Assembly (NCBI RefSeq): GCF_004343195.1
Contig: NZ_SMCR01000002.1
Span: 124,001-188,000 of the forward strand
Reading direction: 5' to 3'
Length of the DNA: 64,000 nucleotides
Origin: Biostraticola tofi
GTDB lineage: Bacteria > Pseudomonadota > Gammaproteobacteria > Enterobacterales > Enterobacteriaceae
This document shows, in pieces, positions 45,585 to 57,436 of this stretch. The position numbers were made by a program, and so were the translations under genes. The notes beneath the pieces were generated by a model, which was not told where the DNA came from, made no database searches, and saw nothing but the letters and a program-made list of their open reading frames with translations. Numbering within the stretch: the first letter of the stretch is position 1; the number at the start of each line of letters is the position of its first letter.

Positions 45585-46649
45585 ATGCGATTGAAATCGC
45601 TGCTATTGTCTCTGATGGTTACCGGGGCAGCGCAGGCTCAGCCACCCGATGAAGTCACCGTCGCGCTGGCAATTCCGCCGGCGGTGCATGATGGCGCGCC
45701 TTATGCGGCGGCAGAAGAACTGGGGTTGTTCAAACAGCAGAACCTGTCGGTCAAGGTGCTGATCTTTCAGGGCGCGGGCGCCTTGTTGCCACAGGTGGCC
45801 AGCAAACGCGTGACCTTTGGTTATCCGGTATCAGAACCGGTTATTTCGAGCTATTTCAGTGGCAAAAATCCGCTGCCGTTGCGTTATTTCTATAACGGGA
45901 CCCCGGCTCAGACGATGGAATATGTGGTGCTGGCCGACTCACCGGTAAAAACCCTGGCTGACTTGAAAGACAAGAAAATCGGGGTTGGTGCGCTGACCTG
46001 GGGCACGATACCCAACAGTCGCGCCGCATTGCGGGTTGCCGGCCTACAGCCGGGCAAAAATGTGGAGTTTGTCGCGGTGGGTGTGCTGGGGTCAGGTTTT
46101 CAGGCGCTGCGCAGCAAGCAGGTCGATGCCCTGAACTACAACAGCAGTTGGGGGGATATATTTGAATTTACCGGGACCAAAATCCGCCGCATCGCGTACC
46201 CTGATGTGTTTCAGGAAACGCCCGGCAATGGGTTTATCGCCCATGAAGATACCTTTAAAGACCATCCCGACCTGATTCGCCGTTTTGGCCGAGCTTATAC
46301 CGAGGCGCAATATGTCTGTGAGGTAAACCCGGATTTCTGTGTGCGGGCGTTTTGGCGCCAGCATCCGGAGAGTAAGCCGGCCGATGCCCAAGGAAAAGGT
46401 CTGGCGGAAGCCAGAACCCTGCTGACCCGGCGTCTGCAACGCACCCTGTACCTGCCTGACGGCCAGCGCCGACAGCCGGGGCAATATGATCTGCCGGCTG
46501 TGCGTAAAGCCATTACCGCCATGGCCGCTGCTGGCGAGTTTCCGATTGCGGATGTGCCGGTGGACCGTATTTTCTCCAACGCCTTTGTGAAGGACTTTGA
46601 CAACTTTGACAGAACCGCTCTGCGGGCAACCGCGGAGGCGGCGAAATGA
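45585..46649 (+). CDS. ABC transporter periplasmic binding protein (NMT1/SsuA-like)
   Basis: Substrate-binding protein of 354 residues with a Sec signal peptide (MRLKSLLLSLMVTGAAQAQ, cleavage after AQA). The mature part is of the NMT1/THI5-like and SsuA/TauA class: AEELGLFKQQNLSVKVLIFQ, GALLPQVASKRVTFGYPVSE and DSPVKTLADLKDKKIGVG. That class binds sulfonates, taurine, nitrate, thiamine precursors or aromatic acids; the ligand here is unknown. The start at 45585 has AGGAGT upstream. The stop overlaps the next gene (ATGA). Confidence 0.9.
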   Translation: MRLKSLLLSLMVTGAAQAQPPDEVTVALAIPPAVHDGAPYAAAEELGLFKQQNLSVKVLIFQGAGALLPQVASKRVTFGYPVSEPVISSYFSGKNPLPLRYFYNGTPAQTMEYVVLADSPVKTLADLKDKKIGVGALTWGTIPNSRAALRVAGLQPGKNVEFVAVGVLGSGFQALRSKQVDALNYNSSWGDIFEFTGTKIRRIAYPDVFQETPGNGFIAHEDTFKDHPDLIRRFGRAYTEAQYVCEVNPDFCVRAFWRQHPESKPADAQGKGLAEARTLLTRRLQRTLYLPDGQRRQPGQYDLPAVRKAITAMAAAGEFPIADVPVDRIFSNAFVKDFDNFDRTALRATAEAAK

Positions 46650-47953
46650 GCATCCAGCTGCATGTAGATATCCCTGATGGGCTTATCGACCTGGCCCGCA
46701 CTATTCGTGCCCAGGGGCTGGCACCGGGTGTAGCCCGGTTAACGGCCACGCTGACGCACGCTGATGGCAGCCTCTGGCGCAGTACTGCTACCTTTGCCGT
46801 TGCTGATAATGGCGAGCTGGACCTGACATCAGCCGTGCCGCTAGCGGGAGACTGGCAGGAAAGTGAACCGATGGCCCCGGTCTGGTCGTTGCGACAGACA
46901 GCTCGGCCGCGCGATCCCGCGTTGAGTGACGGCATCCAGCCTCATCACATCAGGTTGCAGATTGCAGATGCCGCCGGCGCATCGGCCTCGACCGAGATCA
47001 TTCAGCGCTATCTGGCACCCGGCGTCATCCGAAGGGAAGTCCGGGAAAACGGCCTTTCAGGCACGCTGTTCTTACCACGAACGGCTGGCCCTCATCCGGT
47101 AGTTATCGTACTCAACGGTTCCGGTGGCGGTACACCGGAACAGCAGGCCGCATTACTGGCCGCCCAAGGCTATATCGGTTTTGCGCTGGCTTATTTCAAG
47201 GCCCCCGGGCGGCCGGATTATATCTCTGCCACGCCGCTGGAGTATTTTAAGCAGGCTCTCGACTGGGTCATTGATGAACTGCAGCCGAAAGCCGGGTTTA
47301 TTGCGGTAGCGGGCCATTCGCGCGGTGGGGAACTGGCGCTGTTGCTGGGAGCCACTTTCCCCGAAAGGGTTGCTGCGGTAATCGGTTACGTTCCCAGTGC
47401 GGTCATCAATGGCACTCTGCGAGCGGGACGCCCGGAGGAGCCGCGCGATGCCACCGCCTGGACCTGGCGTGGAGAGTCGCTGCCTAATCTCTGGCAGGGT
47501 AATCCCCTGGCAGACTGGCACGCCTTTGATCACCCGCCCCAGCCGGGGGCGCCTATCCGCCAGGCGCCGGCTTTTCTGACCGCTGAACGTCACCCGCAGA
47601 GCCTGGCGGCGGCACGTATACCGGTGGAGCGTATTGCTGGCCCGCTGCTGCTTATTTCCGGCACCGATGACGGCTTCTGGCCTTCAACCGCTTACTGTGA
47701 GCGTATTGCAGCTGATTTGCAGGCCAAATCCCATGGCTGGCCGGTGGAGCATGTACGCAACGAAGGCGCCGGGCACGCCATCGGCTTTCCTTTTGTTCCC
47801 ACCACTGAGATCGCCAGAGTTCACCCGGTTGCCGGCGTGGTGATTGATGGCGGCGGCACACCGCTGGCCAATGCCCGGGCACGGTGCCATAGCTGGCGGC
47901 GGGTGCTGGCCTTCCTGTCTGCGGCACGGGCGGCGCATGAGGGCAAACTATGA
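46646..47953 (+). CDS. BAAT/acyl-CoA thioesterase-type alpha/beta hydrolase
   Basis: A 435-residue cytosolic hydrolase. An N-terminal beta-sandwich domain (about 1-125, Bile_Hydr_Trans type) precedes a C-terminal alpha/beta-hydrolase (BAAT_C type). That domain holds the oxyanion region VVIVLNGSGGG, the nucleophile elbow AVAGHSRGGELAL (Ser), the Asp in LLISGTDDGFWP and the His in NEGAGHAIGFP, so the triad is complete. Bacterial relatives are thioesterases or esterases, but several have unknown substrates. It is wedged between the binding protein and ATPase genes with four-base overlaps on both sides, so it very likely acts on the imported compound. Confidence 0.88.
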   Translation: MSIQLHVDIPDGLIDLARTIRAQGLAPGVARLTATLTHADGSLWRSTATFAVADNGELDLTSAVPLAGDWQESEPMAPVWSLRQTARPRDPALSDGIQPHHIRLQIADAAGASASTEIIQRYLAPGVIRREVRENGLSGTLFLPRTAGPHPVVIVLNGSGGGTPEQQAALLAAQGYIGFALAYFKAPGRPDYISATPLEYFKQALDWVIDELQPKAGFIAVAGHSRGGELALLLGATFPERVAAVIGYVPSAVINGTLRAGRPEEPRDATAWTWRGESLPNLWQGNPLADWHAFDHPPQPGAPIRQAPAFLTAERHPQSLAAARIPVERIAGPLLLISGTDDGFWPSTAYCERIAADLQAKSHGWPVEHVRNEGAGHAIGFPFVPTTEIARVHPVAGVVIDGGGTPLANARARCHSWRRVLAFLSAARAAHEGKL

Positions 47954-48708
47954 GTACGGCGCTGGCGTTACGCAGTGTCGGACTGACCTGGGAAACTCGC
48001 CGAGGCCAGCTTGAAGCGCTGTCGGATGTAAACCTGCAGATTGATGACGGTGAATTTGTGGCGTTGCTGGGGCCGTCCGGATGCGGCAAATCAACGGTCC
48101 TCAAACTGGCCGCCGGGCTGATACCGGCAACCAGTGGAACGGTAGAAGTCGCCTCCGAGAAGGTGACTGGGCCGGGTCAGCGTACCGGGGTGGTATTTCA
48201 AAAGCCTAACCTGTTGCCCTGGAAAAACGTGCTTAATAACGTATTGCTGCCGGCCAGAACCGCTGGATTGCCCGTGCAGCCCGCCCGCCAGCGTGCCATG
48301 GCATTACTTGAGCTGGTCGGGCTGGCTGATTTCGCCGGTGATTATCCTTTCGAACTGTCCGGGGGAATGCAACAGCGGGTGGGGATCGCCCGCATGCTGC
48401 TGCATGATCCGGATTTGCTATTGATGGATGAGCCCTTTGCGGCGCTGGATGCCCTGACCCGTGAGGCGCTGATGCTGGAGCTGCAGCGTATATGGGGTCA
48501 AGAACGTAAGTCAGTGCTGTTTATCACCCACAGCATCCAGGAAGCGATGTTTCTTGCTGATCGGGTGCTGGTGATGTCGCCCAGACCAGGACGGATTGTC
48601 GAGGAGTTGGCGATACCGCTGCCGCGCCCGCGTACCCTGGAGACGCTGGCCGATGAACAATTTATGGCGCTGTGCCAGCATTTACGGAGGCATTTCACTG
48701 ATGCGTAG
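47950..48708 (+). CDS. ABC transporter ATP-binding protein (SsuB/TauB-like)
   Basis: ATPase subunit of 252 residues. Walker A GPSGCGKST lies at about 38-46, followed by a Q-loop in VVFQKPNLLPW, the signature LSGGMQQRVGIARML, Walker B DLLLMDEPFAALD and the switch His in SVLFITHSIQEA. It is of the nitrate/sulfonate/taurine importer class. It is coupled to the hydrolase gene upstream (ATGA) and overlaps the permease start by eight bases. Confidence 0.95.
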   Translation: MSTALALRSVGLTWETRRGQLEALSDVNLQIDDGEFVALLGPSGCGKSTVLKLAAGLIPATSGTVEVASEKVTGPGQRTGVVFQKPNLLPWKNVLNNVLLPARTAGLPVQPARQRAMALLELVGLADFAGDYPFELSGGMQQRVGIARMLLHDPDLLLMDEPFAALDALTREALMLELQRIWGQERKSVLFITHSIQEAMFLADRVLVMSPRPGRIVEELAIPLPRPRTLETLADEQFMALCQHLRRHFTDA

Positions 48709-49462
48709 ACTGTTGCCCTTGTTGTATCCCCTGACCAGCGTGTTGATACTGGTGCTTATCTGGCAGGGCGCCGTGCGGTATTTTGCTATTCCCGATTACC
48801 TGATGCCATCACCAGCAGCAGTGTATGGGGCACTGGCGGCGGGTTTTGCTGACCACAGTCTGTGGCCGCATATCGGCACCACCCTGGGCGAAACCCTGAG
48901 CGGCTATATCATTGGTAGCCTGCTGGCGATATTGCTGGGCGTAGTATTGGCGGAATCAAAGACGTTCGAGCGGTTTGTCTGGCCGTTGCTGATTGCGTTG
49001 CAGGCCACTCCCAAGGTGGCGCTGGGGCCGATTATCCTGGTTTGGTTTGGCTTCGGACTGGCCTCCAAAATCGTGCTGGTGACGCTGGTGTGTTTTTTTC
49101 CGCTGTTTGTTAATACGGTGAACGGCATCCGCCGCACCGATGCTGAACTGCTGGACACCTGTCGGGCATTTTCCGCCTCTCGCCTCTATCTGCTGCTGCA
49201 TGTGAAACTGCCCTCTGCGGCCGGCGATATCTTCGCCGGGCTGCAGATAGGGGTAGCGCTGGCGCTGATCGGCGCTGTGGTGGCCGAGTTTCTGTCTGCC
49301 CAGCAGGGGCTGGGATACCTGATTGCCTCCAGTTCGGTAAACATGAGCCTGGCCACCATGTTTGCCGGCGTATTGCTGCTGGCGGTCATTGGGCTCGCCG
49401 GCGCACTGGTGGTGCGCTGGCTACAGCGAAAAGTGGTGTTCTGGGAAGGGCAGCAGCGGTAA
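48701..49462 (+). CDS. ABC transporter permease (SsuC/TauC-like)
   Basis: Inner-membrane permease of 253 residues with about six helices and the EAA-type coupling loop DAELLDTCRAFSASRLYLLL. The family motif LIALQATPKVALGPIILVWF is clear. The start at 48701 has GGAGG nine bases upstream and lies within the ATPase gene's end. It completes the four-gene importer operon. The tRNA-side terminator hairpin about 110 bases downstream may also end this transcript. Confidence 0.93.
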   Translation: MRRLLPLLYPLTSVLILVLIWQGAVRYFAIPDYLMPSPAAVYGALAAGFADHSLWPHIGTTLGETLSGYIIGSLLAILLGVVLAESKTFERFVWPLLIALQATPKVALGPIILVWFGFGLASKIVLVTLVCFFPLFVNTVNGIRRTDAELLDTCRAFSASRLYLLLHVKLPSAAGDIFAGLQIGVALALIGAVVAEFLSAQQGLGYLIASSSVNMSLATMFAGVLLLAVIGLAGALVVRWLQRKVVFWEGQQR

Positions 49463-49565
49463 GCTTGCGTAATCGCCACGGGCTTAACAGACGCCGCTGA
49501 GTCATTTTGGACTATATTGAGCTGGAGGTGGGGAGGCAATGCCTTAGCTGAACCCATTCGTATAA

Positions 49566-49607
49566 AATAAAAAAAGCAGTCAGACGATTTCTCGTCTGAC
49601 TGCTTAT
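49566..49607 (-). terminator. Bidirectional-type terminator between ABC operon and tRNA-Ile2
   Basis: AAGCAGTCAGACGA and TCGTCTGACTGCTT form a perfect 14-bp stem with a TTTC loop. On the minus strand it runs into TTTTTTTATT, so it ends the tRNA transcript; on the plus strand only a short T pair follows. Confidence 0.9.
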
Positions 49608-49613
49608 TGTATC

Positions 49614-49690
49614 TGGTGGCCCCTGCTGGACTTGAACCAGCGACCAAGCGATTATGAGTCGCGTGCTCTAACCAACTGAGCTAAGGGGCC
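49614..49690 (-). tRNA. ileX: tRNA-Ile2, anticodon CAU (read as k2CAU, AUA codons)
   Basis: Seventy-seven bases with encoded CCA. The acceptor stem GGCCCCT/AGGGGCC closes, the D-loop reads AGCTCAGTTGGTTAGAGC, the anticodon loop CTCATAA has CAT at 49656-49654, and the T-loop reads GGTTCAAGTCC. The CAU anticodon with this body is the lysidine-modified isoleucine tRNA, not methionine: the sequence is nearly identical to E. coli ileX, which also neighbours this region. Confidence 0.95.
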
Positions 49691-49822
49691 GAGTGGGCGT
49701 TGATTATAGTTTATTGCGAAGCGCAGATCCATAGGCTACTGAATCGCATGGATGATTTATAATCAGTTGGCCGCCAGTATATGTTTATGGCAGCAATCAG
49801 CATCAAATAGGGATCACTAAGG

Positions 49823-50329
49823 ATGATTGACGATATCCTGTCCACAGGGCTCAGGGTGGTGTTCTGCGGTATCAATCCGGGGCTGTCCAGTGCGCGCAAA
49901 GGCGTGCACTTCGCCAATCCTAATAATCGCTTCTGGCGGGTTATTCACCTGGCCGGGTTCACCGACAGACAATTGAAACCGGAGGAGGAAGCGCATCTGC
50001 TTGATACCGGCTGCGGCATTACCATGCTGGTCGACCGGCCAACGACCGAAGCCTCGGAGCTTTCACGGCAGGAGTATCTGCAGGGCGGGCGGCGGGTAAT
50101 TGCCAAGATAGAGCAGTACCAGCCGGCGGCATTGGCGGTGCTGGGCAAGCAGGCCTATCGCCAGGCGTTCAGCCGGACCGCGGCCGAGTGGGGCAAGCAG
50201 ACCATCACCGTCGGTGATACCGAGGTCTGGGTGTTGCCCAATCCCAGCGGGCTTAACCGCATGAGCCTGGACGCTCTGGTTGCGGCCTATGCCGAATTAC
50301 GCAGTGATCTCCGGAGTCAGGGACTGTAG
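49823..50329 (+). CDS. mug: G/U mismatch-specific DNA glycosylase Mug
   Basis: Removes uracil and ethenocytosine from mismatches with guanine. The 168-residue length equals E. coli Mug. It shows the active-site motif [13 protein letters not shown] (with the catalytic Asn), the [19 protein letters not shown] wedge and the second motif [13 protein letters not shown]. It is divergent from the tRNA gene and converges on rpoD, as in E. coli. Confidence 0.96.
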   Translation: MIDDILSTGLRVVFCGINPGLSSARKGVHFANPNNRFWRVIHLAGFTDRQLKPEEEAHLLDTGCGITMLVDRPTTEASELSRQEYLQGGRRVIAKIEQYQPAALAVLGKQAYRQAFSRTAAEWGKQTITVGDTEVWVLPNPSGLNRMSLDALVAAYAELRSDLRSQGL

Positions 50330-50511
50330 CGCAGCCGGTTATCATGCAAGTCAGTGATTCAGATGCCAGTTCAGATTTGCATTGCGCCACTGAAACTGAA
50401 CCTCACCGCGGCTAAAGCGATTTTTTGAATACGCTTTTCGCCGGTTACCTGTCTGACGTCTGACGCTCGACAGTACCGATTGGCGACAGGTAATAACCTG
50501 ACTGTACCGGC

Positions 50512-50552
50512 AAAAAAAATCCCCGTCACAAACAGTACGGGGATTTTTGTTC
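50512..50552. terminator. Bidirectional terminator between mug and rpoD
   Basis: ATCCCCGT and ACGGGGAT form an 8-bp stem with a 10-base loop, flanked by eight A on the left and a short T-run on the right. It can serve rpoD on the minus strand and mug on the plus strand. Confidence 0.85.
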
Positions 50553-50596
50553 TTCAGGCGCATGTTGCCTGGAACGGATACGCCGACGCGCCGGAC

Positions 50597-52441
<1,845 letters not shown>

Positions 52442-52590
52442 AAGACGGTATCCACACTTCAGAGAATTTTCGGTGTTGGTCGGTGAAATTTCATCACCAA
52501 CAAGAGATCGGGGTTTTTTTTACCGCCGTTACCCAGTACGGCCTTGCTCAGGGCTTGGCCCCGGCATTTATCGGCAATTAAGCCTCGTCG

Positions 52591-54339
52591 TCATTTCTTT
52601 TTGGCAAGCGCCATATTCAGTGACCAAAGCTCTTTACGCTCTTCAGTCGATAGTCCATGCGTGCGTTCACGCGCAATCAGTACTTCCTGACGTTTTTCCA
52701 GGATCGAGTCATAAAGGCTGGTCAGGGTATCGACGAATGTCGCCTCGATCATGTCCTCTGTGATCATATGGTCCCAGATAGCCAGGGTTTCAAGTTGCTG
52801 GCTGGATTTATTATCCCGGTAATGCTCCAGCAACTGACCGGTAGTAATTCCCGGCTGGGCCTGACAAGTCTGCAATAATTCTATAAACAGTGGCACGCCG
52901 GGCTGGTCTGCCTGCTCCAGGCCCTGTATCGAGGGCAGGAGGGTAGAAAGCCGCGGATTTTGTACCAGCAATGCAATAAGTATACGCATGGTTGTGCGTT
53001 TTATCCGGGGCTGGGACGAAATATTTGACTGCCCGGTCTGGTTCGGCAGCAGCTTTTCAAGCTGACTGTCGTCCAGAATGCCCAATTTGTTGCCGAGCTG
53101 CTGGCGCAGATACATCCGCAGCGTTTCGCCTGGAACCTGGCTTATCAACGGCAGCGCCAGGGTACTCAGCTTGGCGCGGCCATCAGGACTGCTGAGATCG
53201 ACCTGCGGCATCAGCGTTTCAAATAAAAACACCGACAGCGGCTGCGCCTGTTCGATGCGTTGTTCAAAGGCATCTTTGCCAATCTGTCGCACCAGCGTAT
53301 CGGGATCCTCACCCTCAGGCAGGAACATAAAACGCAGTTGCCTGCCGTCATTCAGGTATGGCAGCGCCGTCTCCAGCGCCCGCCAGGCGGCATCGCGGCC
53401 GGCGCGATCGCCATCATAGCAGCACACCACCTGATCGGTGGCCCGGTACAGCAGCTGGATGTGTTCGGCGGTAGTGGACGTGCCGAGCGACGCCACGGCA
53501 TAATCGATACCGAACTGCGCCAGGGCAACCACATCCATGTAGCCTTCCACCACCAGCAGCCGGGAGAGTTCGGGATGCTGCTGCTGCGCCTCATAAAGTC
53601 CGTACAACTGACGGCCCTTATGAAAGATGTCGGTTTCCGGCGAGTTCAGGTATTTAGGCTGGCCTTCGCCGAGAATGCGTCCTCCGAAGGCGATGACCCT
53701 GCCACGCCTATCGCGGATAGGGAACATCACCCGCTCGCGGAAGCGATCATAGCTGCGGCCCTGATCGTTAGTCACCAGCATTCCGGCATCGTTCAATGCA
53801 GAACGCTCTTCAGCACTGCGGCCAAACTTTTTAAGGACGTTATCCCAGCCGGCCGGCGCATAGCCGATAGCGAAATGTGAAATGATTTCTTCGCTAAGTC
53901 CGCGCTGCTGCAGATACTGATGGACAGCCTTAGCCTGCTGCTGCCCCAGCGCCTGCTGATAGAACCCGCTCAGTTCACCCATCAGCTCATACAGACTCTG
54001 ACGCTGATGCCGTTCCTGCTGGTTCGGACCGGTACCGGCTTCATAAGGCACTTCCAGGCTATGCATGGTGGCCAGTTCCTCAATGGTTTCGACAAATTCG
54101 AGCCTGTCGTAGTTCATGAGGAAATCAATGGCATTGCCGTGGGCGCCGCAACCGAAACAATGATAAAACTGCTTTTCGCCGTTTACGGTAAACGAGGGGG
54201 TTTTTTCATGATGGAACGGACAGCAGGCGTGAAAATTTTTGCCTTGTTTCTTCAGCTTAACCCGAGCATCGATAAGATCGATGATGTCGGTACGAGCCAA
54301 CAAGTCATTGATAAATACGCGTGGAATTCGTCCAGCCAT
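52591..54339 (-). CDS. dnaG: DNA primase DnaG
   Basis: Replicative primase, 582 residues. The CHC2 zinc finger (about 38-64) reads FHACCPFHHEKTPSFTVNGE, then YHCFGCGAHGNA. The catalytic TOPRIM core (about 255-345) has LLVVEGYMDVVALAQFGIDY and VVCCYDGDRAGRDAAWRALE with the acidic metal-binding triad. The C-terminal helicase-binding domain recruits DnaB (about 450-582). It is the second gene of the macromolecular-synthesis operon, expressed at a low level because a terminator lies between rpsU and dnaG. Confidence 0.98.
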   Translation of the reverse strand: MAGRIPRVFINDLLARTDIIDLIDARVKLKKQGKNFHACCPFHHEKTPSFTVNGEKQFYHCFGCGAHGNAIDFLMNYDRLEFVETIEELATMHSLEVPYEAGTGPNQQERHQRQSLYELMGELSGFYQQALGQQQAKAVHQYLQQRGLSEEIISHFAIGYAPAGWDNVLKKFGRSAEERSALNDAGMLVTNDQGRSYDRFRERVMFPIRDRRGRVIAFGGRILGEGQPKYLNSPETDIFHKGRQLYGLYEAQQQHPELSRLLVVEGYMDVVALAQFGIDYAVASLGTSTTAEHIQLLYRATDQVVCCYDGDRAGRDAAWRALETALPYLNDGRQLRFMFLPEGEDPDTLVRQIGKDAFEQRIEQAQPLSVFLFETLMPQVDLSSPDGRAKLSTLALPLISQVPGETLRMYLRQQLGNKLGILDDSQLEKLLPNQTGQSNISSQPRIKRTTMRILIALLVQNPRLSTLLPSIQGLEQADQPGVPLFIELLQTCQAQPGITTGQLLEHYRDNKSSQQLETLAIWDHMITEDMIEATFVDTLTSLYDSILEKRQEVLIARERTHGLSTEERKELWSLNMALAKKK

Positions 54340-54365
54340 AAGCCCTGATTGGTTAGCCTATAAAC

Positions 54366-54404
54366 AAGAACAAGCCGCGCAATCCTTCCGGATCGCACGG
54401 CCTT
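54366..54404 (-). terminator. Internal terminator between rpsU and dnaG
   Basis: On the minus strand GCCGTGCGATCC-GGAA-GGATTGCGCGGC forms a 12-bp stem with two wobble pairs, then TTGTTCTTG. It is in the place of the known E. coli T1 terminator, which keeps primase levels far below S21. Confidence 0.85.
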
Positions 54405-54467
54405 CGTATGCAACTACTTGAGTCTGCGCATTAATCACGCGGGTGGGGCAGGCATCACCCCGGAAAA

Positions 54468-55115
<648 letters not shown>

Positions 55116-56150
55116 ATGCGTGTACTGGGTATTGAGACATCCTGCGACGAAACCGGCGTAGCGATTTACGATGAGCAGGCGGGACTGATGGCTAATCAGC
55201 TATACAGCCAGGTAAAACTGCATGCCGATTATGGCGGCGTAGTGCCTGAGCTGGCCTCAAGGGATCACGTGCGTAAAACCGTACCGCTTATCCAGGCGGC
55301 ATTAAAACAGGCAGGCCTGACGGCGGGCGATATCGACGGCGTGGCCTACACCGCCGGGCCGGGATTGGTCGGTGCATTGATGGTCGGCGCTACTGTGGGA
55401 CGTGCCCTGGCTTACGCCTGGAAGGTGCCTGCAATCGCCGTACACCATATGGAAGGGCATCTGCTGGCGCCGATGCTCGAGGACCATCCGCCGGCATTCC
55501 CGTTTGTGGCCCTGCTGGTTTCAGGCGGCCACACCCAGCTTATCAGTGTGACCGGCATCGGCCGTTATGAACTGCTCGGCGAGTCAATTGACGATGCCGC
55601 CGGTGAGGCGTTTGATAAAACCGCCAAACTGCTTGGCCTGGACTACCCCGGTGGACCGCTGCTGTCCAGGATGGCCGGCAAGGGTCGTGCGGGACGGTTT
55701 ACCTTTCCACGCCCGATGACCGATCGACCGGGCCTGGATTTCAGTTTTTCCGGGCTGAAAACCTTCGCGGCCAACACCATTCGTGCCAATGAGCAGGATG
55801 AGCAGACCAAGGCCGATGTGGCCCGCGCATTTGAAGACGCGGTAGTGGATACCCTGTCGATCAAATGCCGGCGGGCGCTTGAGCAAACCGGATATAAGCG
55901 CCTGGTGATTGCTGGCGGCGTCAGCGCTAACCACACCCTGCGCGAGCGCATGGCGATAATGATGCAAAAACGCGGCGGCGAGGTGTTCTATGCCCGGCCA
56001 GAATTTTGTACCGATAACGGGGCGATGATTGCCTATGCGGGGATGGTGCGGCTGCAAAGCGGTGCCAATACCAGTCTGGCGGTGTCGGTCAGGCCGCGCT
56101 GGCCGCTGGATGAACTCGCGCCGGTAGCGAGTGATGTCGCTGCTGGCTGA
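55116..56150 (+). CDS. tsaD: tRNA threonylcarbamoyladenosine transferase TsaD
   Basis: Catalytic ASKHA-fold subunit that, with TsaB and TsaE, moves threonylcarbamoyl onto A37 of ANN-decoding tRNAs. The 344-residue product has [20 protein letters not shown], the metal-binding His pair in [36 protein letters not shown] and the nucleotide site [14 protein letters not shown]. It is divergent from rpsU, as in most enterobacteria. Confidence 0.98.
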   Translation: MRVLGIETSCDETGVAIYDEQAGLMANQLYSQVKLHADYGGVVPELASRDHVRKTVPLIQAALKQAGLTAGDIDGVAYTAGPGLVGALMVGATVGRALAYAWKVPAIAVHHMEGHLLAPMLEDHPPAFPFVALLVSGGHTQLISVTGIGRYELLGESIDDAAGEAFDKTAKLLGLDYPGGPLLSRMAGKGRAGRFTFPRPMTDRPGLDFSFSGLKTFAANTIRANEQDEQTKADVARAFEDAVVDTLSIKCRRALEQTGYKRLVIAGGVSANHTLRERMAIMMQKRGGEVFYARPEFCTDNGAMIAYAGMVRLQSGANTSLAVSVRPRWPLDELAPVASDVAAG

Positions 56151-56193
56151 CCGTCATAATAATCACGTCAGGCGTTGCAGCCGACTGCCGGCA

Positions 56194-56823
56194 TCAGGAT
56201 TTATTTTTCTGATTCTCGATGTCCCGGTCTTTCTGGCGCTTGCGCCATACCCGGCTTTCCTGTCCGCGCCAGAGCCGCTGGATATTATCGTGATGGCGCA
56301 GCAGTACCAGGCAGGAGAGCATCGCTACCGGAAAGGTGAACTGCGGTTTGAACCACCAGACATAGAATGGCGCAATCAGTGCGCTGATAATCGCCCCGAG
56401 AGATGAGTAACCGCTCAGCAGCACCGTCAGTAACCAGGTTCCCGCCATTAGCCCGGTCAGGTCAAGGCCGATAGGGGCTATAGCGCCAAGGGCGGTAGCC
56501 ACTCCTTTGCCGCCGCGAAATCTGAAAAATAGCGGATAAATATGGCCCAGGCAGGCGGCGATACCGATAAGGCCAAGATAGAATGGCGCCACGCCCAGCT
56601 TGTAACCCAGCCATACCGGCAGCATGCCTTTCAGGATATCAAAGATCATCACGGCGGTGGCGGCGGCCTTGCCGCCGATGCGCAGCACATTGGTCGCGCC
56701 CGGATTACCTGAACCGGCCGTCCTCGGATCGGGCAGCCGGGCAATTTTGCACATCAGAATTGCGCTGGATATCGAGCCGCAGAGGTAGGCGAAGATTATC
56801 ATGCCAAGGGCGGTTGCATTCAT
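56194..56823 (-). CDS. plsY: Glycerol-3-phosphate acyltransferase PlsY
   Basis: Inner-membrane enzyme that acylates sn-glycerol-3-phosphate from acyl-phosphate, the first step of phosphatidate synthesis. The 209-residue product has five or more membrane helices and the three family motifs: [19 protein letters not shown] / [31 protein letters not shown] and the C-terminal [14 protein letters not shown]. The start at 56823 matches the E. coli N-terminus; a further ATG lies two codons upstream. It is divergent from folB. Confidence 0.96.
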   Translation of the reverse strand: MNATALGMIIFAYLCGSISSAILMCKIARLPDPRTAGSGNPGATNVLRIGGKAAATAVMIFDILKGMLPVWLGYKLGVAPFYLGLIGIAACLGHIYPLFFRFRGGKGVATALGAIAPIGLDLTGLMAGTWLLTVLLSGYSSLGAIISALIAPFYVWWFKPQFTFPVAMLSCLVLLRHHDNIQRLWRGQESRVWRKRQKDRDIENQKNKS

Positions 56824-56927
56824 GACCAAATTCCATTCGTAATAATCGTTTTATTTGCATGAGTGTGGATAATACGCATATTCAATTCGAAGTGGTATCC
56901 GACAGCCTCAAAAAGGGAGTATGGCAC

Positions 56928-57287
56928 ATGGACATCGTATTTATTGAAAAGTTGACGGTAATGGCCGTTATCGGTGTATATGACTGGGAGCAGCAGCGTC
57001 TGCAAAAACTGGTGTTTGACCTGGAACTGGGTTGGGATAACCGGCAGGCCGCCGCCAGCGATGATGTGGCGGACTGCCTGAGTTATGCTGACGTCGCAGA
57101 GGCGGTGATATCGTTCGTCAGCTCCCGCCCGTTTGCGCTGGTCGAACGGGTGGCGGAAGAAGTGGCCGGACTTTTGATGCAGCGTTTCGGTGTCCCCTGG
57201 CTGCGTATCCGGCTCAGCAAACCCGGCGCAGTCCCACAGGCTCGAAGCGTTGGCGTCATTATCGAGCGAGGAAACCGAAAAATCTGA
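56928..57287 (+). CDS. folB: Dihydroneopterin aldolase FolB
   Basis: Folate-pathway aldolase/epimerase acting on 7,8-dihydroneopterin. The 119-residue product has the family start MDIVFIEKLTVMAVIGVYDW (with the substrate-site Glu/Tyr region), LSYADVAEAVISFV, ALVERVAEEVAGLLMQRFGV and the active-site Lys in RIRLSKPGAVP. The start at 56928 follows GGGAG at nine bases. Confidence 0.96.
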   Translation: MDIVFIEKLTVMAVIGVYDWEQQRLQKLVFDLELGWDNRQAAASDDVADCLSYADVAEAVISFVSSRPFALVERVAEEVAGLLMQRFGVPWLRIRLSKPGAVPQARSVGVIIERGNRKI

Positions 57288-57366
57288 AACTTACCGGCAC
57301 TTAGCTATATGTCATGCAGGTGAAACCAATTTACAGTATGTTTGTCTGATTTTGCGGCTTCTTTTA

Positions 57367-57407
57367 GGCGGCGCGGAGTTCATGAAGAATCTTCCGCCGC
57401 TTTTTTG
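57367..57407 (+). terminator. Intrinsic terminator between folB and uppP
   Basis: A GC-rich stem (GGCGGCGCGGA with TTCCGCCGC, one bulged C) and a roughly 14-base loop run into six T at 57401-57406. It lies 80 bases after folB and just before uppP. Confidence 0.75.
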
Positions 57408-57436
57408 TGATGGTCTATTTGAGGGGTGAGATCGGT

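Noticed and set aside
49614-49690. tRNA-Met reading from the CAT anticodon
   Set aside because: The body sequence and acceptor stem match tRNA-Ile2 (ileX), in which C34 is modified to lysidine; initiator or elongator Met features are absent.
49614-49690. tRNA-Ile2 as integration site of the T6SS island
   Set aside because: The tRNA is about 5 kb from the island edge and intact; no repeated 3' tRNA fragment was seen near 20.4 or 44.5 kb. An att-like duplication could still be missed by eye.
53260-53880. Plus-strand open frame of 206 codons
   Set aside because: It is antisense to the TOPRIM domain of dnaG.
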